Positions 1 to 6,481 of a DNA stretch of 7,877 nucleotides are shown piece after piece; within the stretch, counting starts at the first letter, position 1, and every line of letters begins with the position of its first letter. The stretch is from CAYSVN01 sp964434585. Lineage in GTDB: Bacteria; Patescibacteriota; Gracilibacteria; Peribacterales; Peribacteraceae. The stretch lies in contig CAYSVN010000058.1 of the NCBI GenBank assembly GCA_964434585.1, positions 1 to 7,877 of the forward strand. The letters are read 5' to 3'. Both the position numbers and the translations under genes were made by a program. Under the pieces are notes generated by a model. That model saw nothing but the letters and a program-made list of their open reading frames with translations, ran no database searches and was not told the origin of the DNA.

Positions 1-171
1 AGGTGGAGGTGATGCAAAAACTTTTGTCGGATCAATACCTCCAGTTGGAACTTTTTCACCAGGCCTTACGACTGGCTGAGCTGGTACTGGGGGTGTAGCA
101 CCTTGCGGTACTGGCTGAGCGCCACTTGGGTCGCTAGCAGGGGGAGTTGGTGGTGTAGGTTGATCAGACAT
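1..171 (-). CDS. N-terminus of a proline-rich protein (3' part outside window)
   Basis: Reading the minus strand from the ATG at 171-169, an open frame of 57 codons runs without a stop to the window edge, so only the N-terminus is visible. It begins MSDQPTPPTPPASDP and has 18 Pro in 57 residues, with Gln, Ala, Gly, Val and Thr between them. There is no hydrophobic segment yet, so this part looks like a disordered, probably cytoplasmic, leader such as often precedes a membrane segment. An 11-bp direct repeat at 71-81 and 110-120 lies inside the low-complexity coding sequence. The gene lies 63 bp downstream of the M23 gene on the same strand and could be co-transcribed with it or use its own weak promoter. 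The sequence before the ATG (CCCTCTTATT) has no Shine-Dalgarno motif. The function cannot be told from this fragment. The frame and start are fairly secure because no other start fits the proline-rich composition. Confidence 0.7.
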   Translation of the reverse strand, partial: MSDQPTPPTPPASDPSGAQPVPQGATPPVPAQPVVRPGEKVPTGGIDPTKVFASPPP

Positions 172-194
172 AATAAGAGGGAAATAGTGGATTA

Positions 195-222
195 ATAGTA
201 GCAAATATCAAGAAAAGCACAA
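195..222 (-). promoter_or_regulatory. Possible extended -10 promoter for the proline-rich gene
   Basis: On the minus strand, TTGTGC (222-217) is followed after 16 bases by TACTAT (200-195), preceded by TGC, which makes an extended -10. Transcription would start near 188, about 17 nt before the ATG at 171. The -35 matches the consensus at only three positions, so this is a weak prediction. Read-through from the M23 gene is the alternative, and no hairpin plus T-run terminator is visible between the two genes. Confidence 0.22.
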
Positions 223-234
223 CTGAAAATATGA

Positions 235-1644
235 TTACTGAGTGTACATTAATGGTTCACTTAAGCCATCAATTCCAATTGTTTGTAGTACAATGTTTCG
301 TCCTTCTGATACTGGCAAAATTTCTAGTGCCACTTCTCCATTTTGTACTCGCTGTGTCGTAATAACATTATCGGTAATAATAATATCTCCCAAGGTTGCA
401 ACCAGGCCGAAGCGATCGAAAACTGGATCAAGAATTTTATCACCATGTTCATCAAGAAATTCTAGGGTTACAGTTTCTGGCCTACGCCATTGATATGTAC
501 CATCATGTTTTATGAGGATTTCACTTGGTCTTATTTGGTCACTTATCACCACTGGCTCATTTTTTTCTAAGACTACCGTTAACTCTTCTACTATTGGATC
601 ATTTACTTTTTGCTCTGTTTGTTTCTCCTGCATTGCAAGATTTAAACGCCTAATAGATAGTACTGATAAAATGCCCTGCCGACTAATGGGAGCTTTTTTT
701 GTTACAATGGAAGTAGGCGCAGCATGTTTAGTAGCGCTAGATGATGAGGATTTTGTTATCACTGGTGTATTTTGTGTGCTCGCAACTAAGTTTTTATCAT
801 CAATAACATTGTTCATATGTTTTTGAATATAAAGCATTGGGTCAATACTGCGAGCATATCCTTTTGCTTGGAATAACTTACTATTTACACCATCAACAAA
901 CGACATTCCATCTAGCAAGTCCGAGGTGGCAAATGACCAATATTCGTATTTACCATTTAAGGCATCTAGCATTTCTGTTCTTATACCAAAATTTAAATGC
1001 GGACCTGTAGAGAAGCCAGTATTACCACTAAAGCCAATTACTTCCCCTTTTTGAACAACCTGGCCTTCTTCTACTAACGTCTTACTTAGGTGGGCATAAA
1101 GTGGATAATAATTAACTAGCGTATTTTTATGATCAAATGATGGTACATTGGGCATTTTTAACACAATCATATTACCAAAACCATTACTGTATTTTACTTC
1201 CTGCACAATTGCATTTGCAATTGCTACTACCTCTGCCCCTTCTGGTACTGTAATGTCTACATCTAAATGGGAACCATTATGAGCCATTCCATATTTATAG
1301 TCTCCCATATAAGGGACGCTATAATGTCCTTTCCGTTCACTGTACGGTTTTTCCTGGTCTTCTATTATGTATTCTGGTAGTTCAATTCGATACTTTTCGG
1401 GCACCTGATTCATTGATGCGCCCCTAGTGTAAGATGGCCAATTGTAATCTACAACTTTTGGTAGGGGATTCACCGTGCCTGTAAATGGTATAGCTTCTTG
1501 ATTAGAAACCGTACCCAGCATTCCTTTAAATCCATCTGGACCAATCATGTTTCCTATTAAAAATGCGCTAATAGAAAGCGCCGCTATCCAGAAGGTGCTT
1601 TTTTTTGAAATCAATTTTTTTGGTGGTGTTTGTAGAGAAGCCAT
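235..1644 (-). CDS. Membrane-anchored M23 (LytM-like) peptidase-family protein with altered zinc site
   Basis: The product has 469 aa. A short basic N-terminus is followed by one hydrophobic segment at about residues 17-36, so the rest should lie outside the membrane. The M23 (lysostaphin/LytM) domain spans about residues 105-225. Its first metal motif is HLDVD (His126, Asp130), followed by the usual PEGAEVVAIANAIV stretch. The YAHLS motif carries His185, then come the GQVVQKGEVIGFSGNTG loop and PHLNFG. Families of this type hydrolyse peptidoglycan cross-bridges using a zinc held by His, Asp and the second His of HxH. Here that second His is Asn218 (codon AAT), so catalysis is doubtful and a binding or regulatory role is possible. 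A Ser/Thr/Lys-rich linker (about 293-320) leads to a C-terminal region (about 350-469) rich in predicted beta strands that resembles an Ig-like domain. The start at 1644 is the first ATG before the membrane segment and has no Shine-Dalgarno motif. The stop is TAA. Confidence 0.9.
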   Translation of the reverse strand: MASLQTPPKKLISKKSTFWIAALSISAFLIGNMIGPDGFKGMLGTVSNQEAIPFTGTVNPLPKVVDYNWPSYTRGASMNQVPEKYRIELPEYIIEDQEKPYSERKGHYSVPYMGDYKYGMAHNGSHLDVDITVPEGAEVVAIANAIVQEVKYSNGFGNMIVLKMPNVPSFDHKNTLVNYYPLYAHLSKTLVEEGQVVQKGEVIGFSGNTGFSTGPHLNFGIRTEMLDALNGKYEYWSFATSDLLDGMSFVDGVNSKLFQAKGYARSIDPMLYIQKHMNNVIDDKNLVASTQNTPVITKSSSSSATKHAAPTSIVTKKAPISRQGILSVLSIRRLNLAMQEKQTEQKVNDPIVEELTVVLEKNEPVVISDQIRPSEILIKHDGTYQWRRPETVTLEFLDEHGDKILDPVFDRFGLVATLGDIIITDNVITTQRVQNGEVALEILPVSEGRNIVLQTIGIDGLSEPLMYTQ

Positions 1645-1716
1645 GTGATAGTATTTGTGTGTATAGTATTAACATATTATTGTATCATATTTATCAATAA
1701 AAAACTAGTATAAATT
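1645..1716. promoter_or_regulatory. Divergent intergenic region between the M23 gene and tsaE
   Basis: These 72 very AT-rich bases separate two genes read away from each other, so promoters for both must lie here or overlap the gene starts. For tsaE a possible pair is TTAACA (1669-1674) and TATCAA (1692-1697) with a 17-bp spacer. On the opposite strand the same bases give TTGATA and TGTTAA, again 17 bp apart, but the -10 match is poor. No Shine-Dalgarno sequence precedes either ATG. The presence of regulation follows from the layout; the exact elements are guesses. Confidence 0.45.
1669..1697 (+). promoter_or_regulatory. Candidate promoter for tsaE
   Basis: TTAACA (five of six matches to the -35 consensus) lies 17 bp before TATCAA (four of six matches to the -10 consensus). 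Transcription would begin near 1704, leaving about 13 nt before the tsaE ATG at 1717, a very short leader without a ribosome binding site. In sequence this AT-rich, matches of this quality arise easily by chance, so confidence is low. Confidence 0.25.
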
Positions 1717-2154
1717 ATGTCATTTAGCCCGATTACCTTAACGTCTTCCTCTGCTTTACAAACCCAAGAAATCGCAAAAACATTATGGGATGTGCTTGAC
1801 GATTTTCCAACTACTATTGGTTTTTGCGGTGAAGTAGGTGCTGGCAAGACACACTTTATACAGGGATTTTTGCAACAACATGTTTCAGAGCCTATTACTA
1901 GCCCTACTTACAGTATTATTCAACAATATGCCTTGCCAGATCACTATGGCCATCATGACACCTTGCCAGTCTGCAGCCATATTGATTGTTATCGCATTCC
2001 AGAACATATTGCTGATGTTTTAGAATCTAGTAAACATGATGCTATTCGCTTAATTGAATGGTGCGACATTACTGCTGACCTTAAGCCTGATATTCTGGTT
2101 ACTATTACCATTAACAAGGATGAGTCGCGCACGATCACTATTGAAGCTCTTTAA
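1717..2154 (+). CDS. tsaE: TsaE, ATPase of the tRNA N6-threonylcarbamoyladenosine (t6A37) system
   Basis: This 145-aa protein has the full TsaE signature at the family's usual length. The Walker A loop GEVGAGKT lies at residues 38-45 (the common form is GDLGAGKT), then SPTYSIIQQY at 62-71, HIDCYR at 88-93 and IEW at 113-115. TsaE is a cytosolic P-loop ATPase that binds the TsaB-TsaD complex and is needed for repeated rounds of t6A formation at adenosine 37 of ANN-decoding tRNAs. The partner genes are not in this window. It is transcribed away from the M23 gene and lies 90 bp before the exported-protein operon, which has its own promoter, so I infer no functional link. The ATG at 1717 fits the family N-terminus; the bases before it (TATAAATT) hold no Shine-Dalgarno sequence. 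The TAA stop lies inside a 12-bp palindrome. Confidence 0.95.
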   Translation: MSFSPITLTSSSALQTQEIAKTLWDVLDDFPTTIGFCGEVGAGKTHFIQGFLQQHVSEPITSPTYSIIQQYALPDHYGHHDTLPVCSHIDCYRIPEHIADVLESSKHDAIRLIEWCDITADLKPDILVTITINKDESRTITIEAL

Positions 2155-2198
2155 AGAGGGTTTACAATTTAATATTATTGTAGCCTAGTCTACCTCTT
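2147..2198 (+). repeat. Nested inverted repeats after tsaE, possible weak terminator
   Basis: Three elements lie together. CTCTTTAAAGAG at 2147-2158 is a perfect 12-bp palindrome covering the tsaE stop codon. AAGAGG (2154-2159) can pair with CCTCTT (2193-2198). Inside that loop TACAAT (2163-2168) can pair with ATTGTA (2177-2182). An RNA formed here could fold into a two-level stem ending the tsaE transcript. There is no T-run after it and the stems are AT-rich, so it is not a standard intrinsic terminator; it might equally hold protein-binding sites for the promoter just downstream. Confidence 0.35.
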
Positions 2199-2202
2199 GA
2201 AG

Positions 2203-2232
2203 ATGACTATTATAGCCATTTTATGCTATAAT
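2203..2232 (+). promoter_or_regulatory. Extended -10 promoter of the exported cysteine-rich operon
   Basis: A perfect -10 hexamer TATAAT (2227-2232) is preceded by TGC, the extended -10 element. ATGACT (2203-2208, four of six matches to TTGACA) lies 18 bp upstream. This is the best promoter match in the window and is placed as expected for the operon. Transcription should start about 2238-2240, only some 5-7 nt before the ATG at 2245, so the first gene would have an almost leaderless mRNA. Confidence 0.65.
2209..2232 (+). repeat. Perfect 8-bp inverted repeat inside the operon promoter (possible operator)
   Basis: ATTATAGC (2209-2216) and GCTATAAT (2225-2232) are exact reverse complements with an 8-base spacer, CATTTTAT. 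The right arm contains the -10 hexamer and the left arm fills the 5' part of the promoter spacer. A dimeric regulator bound here would block RNA polymerase, so an operator is a reasonable reading. The symmetry could also arise by chance in AT-rich DNA built around a TATAAT box. Confidence 0.4.
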
Positions 2233-2244
2233 GGTTAGAAAAAC

Positions 2245-4000
2245 ATGTTTAAACAACAAACACTATTTCTGGCCTTAAGTTTTACTATAAGTATAAGTAT
2301 TTTTTTACCACTTAATACCACCGCTAATACGGAGCGTTTTGAGTATGCAAAAACAATAGATGATGCACTTGCAGAGTTGGAGGAAGATATTATTCCCTAC
2401 GTTGAGGGGGCTCAATGTGGAGGATGGCTACTTGATAACAATAACAACTTAGAGTCTTTGGGAGCACCTGGCTCTGGCTACTTGCCAGATATTACTGGAG
2501 TACCAGGGCGTGATTATTTAGGAGTATCTTTTGAGCATGGCATGCAAGCACTAGAAGAAACCTATAGCTACCCCGATGCCAGTAGTGATACCTGGGGATA
2601 CGCTACCGCCTGCTCTCCTCACAGAGAAAGGCTTTCTCGTCGGTCACGATATGATAATCCAAAATTTTACTGCAGCATGCCTTGCCAGCGACCTGATGGT
2701 GATATTTTGCCACAAAACGCACAAGGTGCTGGCATTGAAGATTGGGCAACATGTGGCTCTCAAACTGCTGATGAGGACAATATTAAATACTCATGCGGTG
2801 GAGATAACACAGCTAACTTAACAAGGCCAGATATTACTGGCGGACTTTGTAATGACTTAAATACAAAATGGATCTACTCTAAGTTTGGGTGTGCAACAGA
2901 CAGGGGAATGATTTTTGCCAAAGGAGAATGTGGAGAAGACCAAACAGATGAAGAATTTTATGAGTGGTTTGATACAACATATGGAAACGGAGTCTTAACC
3001 GGTAGACAGAGATACTGTAAAATCACCAATGCGGATGGTGTTGTTGTTCCAACACCTATGCCTAACCTTGGTAAACATTACTGTTGTACCGACCAACCAG
3101 TTGGTTCGGACGACAAAAACTGTATCGCTTGTATCGATGGTGATTGCCGAACCGATACTAGCGACTTACGAACCCGTATTAACGAAAGCGCTTGGCGTGA
3201 TGGACTTGAGTCGACGCTTTCTATTCAATATGAATCATATTTTCGACATTACAACGCCGAAAGTGTACGCAAGCAAGTAAAGGCTGCTTATACTGGTAGC
3301 GATATTTTACACAAACAAGAAGACTTACACTTAGCTTGTTATGGTCAGCTTTATGAATTTGCACCACACAATCCTGGTGGACCTGACACCATTGCAACAA
3401 CAGTAGATCCACGCGAAGTGTACATGAATCCTAAACGATACCACCAGTGTGTTATTGGCACCGCTCGCGATGATTTTCCTAAGTTATTTAAGCTTACCGA
3501 AGATAATAATCAGTCTCTAGAACATACGCAGGCAGGTAAAGCTGCATATCGACTACCAACCAAAAAAGGTGCCATAGAAGACTACAGTGAACCTGTGAGC
3601 GATAAAGATATAACTGCTGTACGGTCAGACTTTGAATCGGACCACTGGATTACAAAAGGAGGTAGAGCTCTAACGCTTTTTTCTGGCGACCTTGAAGATA
3701 TTTCTGACGCACTTATTAATATCGATACCGCTTACCAAAAACCAATTGTACAAATGACGATTGATGACCCACTCTCGGCAATGAGTAGAGTACGCACTTT
3801 TGATGAGACGGGAGAAAGCCACATTGTACGCTGGTGGCAAGAGGTGCAAACGCAAGCACATCGATTCTTTACTCCGCCTATTGTGCGATTACTCATTCCG
3901 CCAAATTTTGAAGGCGATGAGATTGCCGAAACAGAACCTGATGAATACAAGGTTGTTCGCGACCCATACGCTCCAGCTGAGATACAATTGCAAGCGACGC
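2245..4000 (+). CDS. Large exported cysteine-rich protein, N-terminal part (runs into assembly gap)
   Basis: I do not recognise the family. The frame from the ATG at 2245 gives 585 aa before the N-run at 4001. A hydrophobic segment at about residues 5-21, followed by LPLNTTANTE, looks like a signal peptide with cleavage near residue 27. The mature part has 17 Cys, 14 of them between residues 123 and 301, including YCSMPC (142-147), YCCTD (279-283) and CIACIDGDC (293-301). This suggests a disulfide-bonded extracellular module, although CxxC pairs could also bind metal. The motif PDITG occurs twice, at 81-85 and 195-199. From about 305 to 585 the protein has fewer Cys, with Cys365 and Cys402 the only ones, and is more helical and charged. 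It is the first gene of the operon and has its own promoter a few bases upstream. The TGA seen just after the gap in this frame is an artefact of the arbitrary gap length; the gene most likely continues as the frame ending at 5593. Confidence 0.85.
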
Positions 4001-4010
4001 NNNNNNNNNN
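4001..4010. other. Assembly gap (10 N) inside the large cysteine-rich gene
   Basis: Ten N stand for an unsequenced or unresolved stretch of unknown true length. The reading frame on the left ends one base into a codon at 4000, and the frame on the right has its first complete codon at 4013. If both belong to one gene, the true gap must be a multiple of three, which ten is not. Just right of the gap, 4013-4040 can form a hairpin (TTACTT with AAGTAA, and GATTT with AAATC), which may have helped break the assembly. Confidence 0.95.
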
Positions 4011-5593
4011 CTTTACTTGGTGATTTAAAAAATCAAGTAACAGACCACATCCTACAGCCAATTACAACGCAAGAATTGCCAATTGTTATTCCTAAGATTA
4101 GCGCTTCTGGTATTAGAGGTGCCATGAGTGCAATTTGTAATAGAGCAGTACGCGAAGATATTACCACTACAAACTATGATGAATGTGAAACTGGAGACCT
4201 AGGTGCTTATATTCAAAAATGGCATGAAATTGCTGATGATGTAGAGCAGCTTCATAAAATTCGCCTTAGTGCTAGCTTGTTGCCACTGGCGTATGTACAA
4301 CAAAATGTTAAATTATTTAGTGAGTTAGATAGCTGGCTTACAGAAACAAAACAGGATTACGAAGAGCTAGTAGTGCAGCCGGCAAAAGATGTGCTGGCAC
4401 TTAAACGAGACTACGAAAATGTTGCTAAGAAATGGAATGTTATTCATGACCATATTAACCAACCTTGGTGTAAAAATGATCGTTATAGCGCTCCTATTTA
4501 CTCGCTACTTGACCCATGGGCCTCTTGGTATATTTACCAGGCAAATAATGGAGGGCTCGATTGGGATATTAGCGCAGAACATAAAAGCAAGTTACAAGCT
4601 TGTACTGAAGGTGGCGCTGATAAATTATGTGTTGGGCACGTACTGCCTAGGCTAGATGTGCAACCAATACCTGATGTACTACTAGATTTCTCGCAATTTA
4701 ATGTCGTAACAGCTAGTACTGGTTCACTTGTTTATCCTGATATTACTATTCATGAACTACGTTTTGATCTTGAAAGTATTACTGATCTTAACAATCATCC
4801 TAAGCCTGATGAATTGCCAGATTTATCAGACTACATCGATAGTATTACCAAAGAAATTGACGCCATGAAAGATGAGCTAGAAGCATCTATTGATACTGGT
4901 AGTGATGGTAGCACTGGTTCTACTATCACTACTAATTTACCAGAACTTAAAACATACTTTAACTATGAGCCAAATATTAGCGCTGCAACTAAACAGTTAA
5001 GAGGTATGCAAAAAGCTGTGAGTGTTATTAGCAATACGACACCCGAGCCAAGAGGGCTTAATGGAATGAATAAACCCTACCAGAGGTTTTGGGATTCCCT
5101 TACGCTTGTTAATGAAGATGGCGATTGGAAGCGAGATCAAAAAAGTGCTTTAGATTGCTTAGATTATGGCTGGTACAACTGTTCTCATACCGAAGTAGAC
5201 TTAATGGAACGCCTTACGCGTATTTTTGTACGTCCAGCAGTACTCGTACAAGAAGATGTTGCCCATGGAGGTATTCCACGTGACGCTGACGTTGCTAGCG
5301 CTAATAGTTTGCCAATTATATCTAACTGCGATGAAGCCGATTGGGTGTGCCAAAGTTTTAATGATCAGTTAACATATCCTAAAGAAAAATGGACGTTTAT
5401 CTTGCCAACACTTAGTGGTAGCCAGCAACCAATTATTGATGAGTACACTGACAATATTTTAAAACATACCATTCCTGGTATTGGCACTAGTAGTAGTGAT
5501 GCTCAGACATTTCCGTACGAAACAACTCCTGATCAACTACTACCGCTATTTTCTAAAGACGATGTTATTAACCTTATTCCTGAGCCTAAATAA
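4011..5593 (+). CDS. Large exported cysteine-rich protein, C-terminal part (continues from gap)
   Basis: The frame is open from the gap (first full codon at 4013) to the TAA at 5591-5593, giving about 526 residues. No good start or signal peptide follows the gap, so I take it as the rest of the gene begun at 2245, making a protein of more than 1,100 aa; two separate genes remain possible. It carries 9 Cys (AICNRA, DECETG, PWCKND and others), which with the first part makes 26. The first third has long charged helices that may form a coiled coil (codons at about 4205-4470). A beta-like stretch, VLLDFSQFNVV and VYPDITIHELRF, follows at about 4675-4765. Next comes a low-complexity Ser/Gly/Thr linker (DTGSDGSTGSTITT) at about 4890-4940. 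The end has no membrane anchor or sorting motif. The next gene starts one base after the stop. I cannot assign a function. Confidence 0.82.
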
Positions 5594-5594
5594 T

Positions 5595-6479
5595 ATGTTG
5601 TACCGTTTTATTGCAAGTATTATTGGCTTTTCTATTATTGTAAGCAGTACACTGCCAGGAGTGAGTCATGCCCAATTTTCAAGCGAGTGCCGTACAGACT
5701 ATAGCGAACTTATTTTAAAGGAGCACCGTATTTATAGAAATCAATTATTTGGTATTAAGCCTGCTGAACAGTCTCATACTGGAGCAATTCTCTACGATAA
5801 AAAAGGGCAGCCTTGGTTAAAGCGAGCGGCAGATACATGGCTCTCTATTAATGAATCCCAGAGTGATGATTATTTTGAGGATAATATTGAAATTGATACC
5901 CATCACTTAACGTTAACAAACGAAGATAGTGAACTTGAACAACGTTATCCTCGTGGAGTTTTGGGCCAAACTGGCGTACTGACAAGCGACCTTATTCCTG
6001 AACTTGTCCACAACCTAGCTGCATTCGATTGTCGAATGCAGAGTATTTGTGGCCATGTACGAGCCTCTACCACTACTAAAAAAGGAGGCAGTACTATTAG
6101 CAGTGGATCTGGAAGCACTGGTGACACTGGTGATGACAACATTTTAACAACGACAACTTATGGATGCCTACCATATTCTGGCGAGGCTTTAGAAGCTTGT
6201 AGCGCCACTAGTATTACAGAGCCGGGGGCCATTATTGCGGGCTGCCAAGAGTACATTGCACCCATTGTTGAACGTGAACGACAGCTACTGTTATTTATAA
6301 CAGAATACGATGCTGCCTACCGCACATTACTACAATTGGAAGGTATGAATTCATTATTCTTACGCGCACTACAATGGCATGTAGAGCAAACACTCTCACC
6401 TTTTACACGCCTGATTGGCTTTATAGAAACCATTCCTTGTTTTGTAAGTAGCTGTGATGCTTCCGGTCTTAATCCGTAA
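5595..6479 (+). CDS. Exported protein with 8 cysteines and helical C-terminus, unknown family
   Basis: The 294-aa product starts at the ATG at 5595, one base after the previous stop. The frame is open further upstream, but this start gives a clean signal peptide (MLYRFIASIIGFSIIVSS, with SHA at 24-26 as the likely cleavage site), so it is preferred. The mature protein has eight Cys (32, 146, 152, 191, 202, 217, 282, 287), an even number that suits four disulfides. Residues 140-152 hold the FDCRMQSIC motif. A Ser/Gly/Thr linker (about 158-183) splits the protein. The C-terminal part contains ERERQLLLFITEYDAAYR (226-243), which looks like a long amphipathic helix, then PCFVSSC (281-287). There is no Shine-Dalgarno sequence; the TAATATG junction suggests translation by reinitiation. 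A strong hairpin lies within the coding sequence at 6019-6041. The C-terminal layout resembles the next gene's product, so the two may be paralogues. Function unknown. Confidence 0.85.
   Translation: MLYRFIASIIGFSIIVSSTLPGVSHAQFSSECRTDYSELILKEHRIYRNQLFGIKPAEQSHTGAILYDKKGQPWLKRAADTWLSINESQSDDYFEDNIEIDTHHLTLTNEDSELEQRYPRGVLGQTGVLTSDLIPELVHNLAAFDCRMQSICGHVRASTTTKKGGSTISSGSGSTGDTGDDNILTTTTYGCLPYSGEALEACSATSITEPGAIIAGCQEYIAPIVERERQLLLFITEYDAAYRTLLQLEGMNSLFLRALQWHVEQTLSPFTRLIGFIETIPCFVSSCDASGLNP
6019..6041 (+). repeat. Perfect 10-bp hairpin with 3-nt loop inside a coding region
   Basis: CTGCATTCGA (6019-6028) and TCGAATGCAG (6032-6041) are exact reverse complements separated by TTG. This is the strongest stem-loop I found in the window and lies in the middle of the second operon gene, over codons for AAFDCRMQ. 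No T-run follows, so it is unlikely to terminate transcription. It could slow translation, affect mRNA decay, or simply result from the codons used. Confidence 0.7.
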
Positions 6480-6481
6480 TT

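Noticed and set aside
71..120. 11-bp direct repeat ACTGGCTGAGC (71-81 and 110-120) as a mobile element or regulatory repeat
   Set aside because: It falls inside proline-rich low-complexity coding sequence and is explained by repeated AQPV-like codons.
242..826. Plus-strand open frames at 242-493 and 512-826 opposite the M23 gene
   Set aside because: They are antisense shadows of a clear M23 coding region; their translations show no domain or export signal and no start context.
2154..2198. Standard intrinsic terminator after tsaE
   Set aside because: The possible stems are AT-rich with a long loop and no T-run follows, so it is listed only as inverted repeats.
2624..2638. Small inverted repeat GAGAAAG/CTTTCTC in the large gene
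   Set aside because: The arms are separated by one base, giving at most a short stem; this length is expected by chance in coding DNA.
2576..3412. Short open frames inside the large cysteine-rich gene (2576-2821 plus, 3029-3280 plus, 3221-3412 minus)
   Set aside because: They overlap a long frame with signal peptide and coherent Cys pattern and have no features of their own.
3800..4010. Start at 3800 for the frame ending at 5593
   Set aside because: Before the gap this frame is only a shadow of the large gene in another register; the real coding part begins at the gap.
5481..5594. Longer start at 5481 for the second operon gene
   Set aside because: It would overlap the large gene by 113 bases, and the internal ATG at 5595 gives a proper signal peptide right after the upstream stop.
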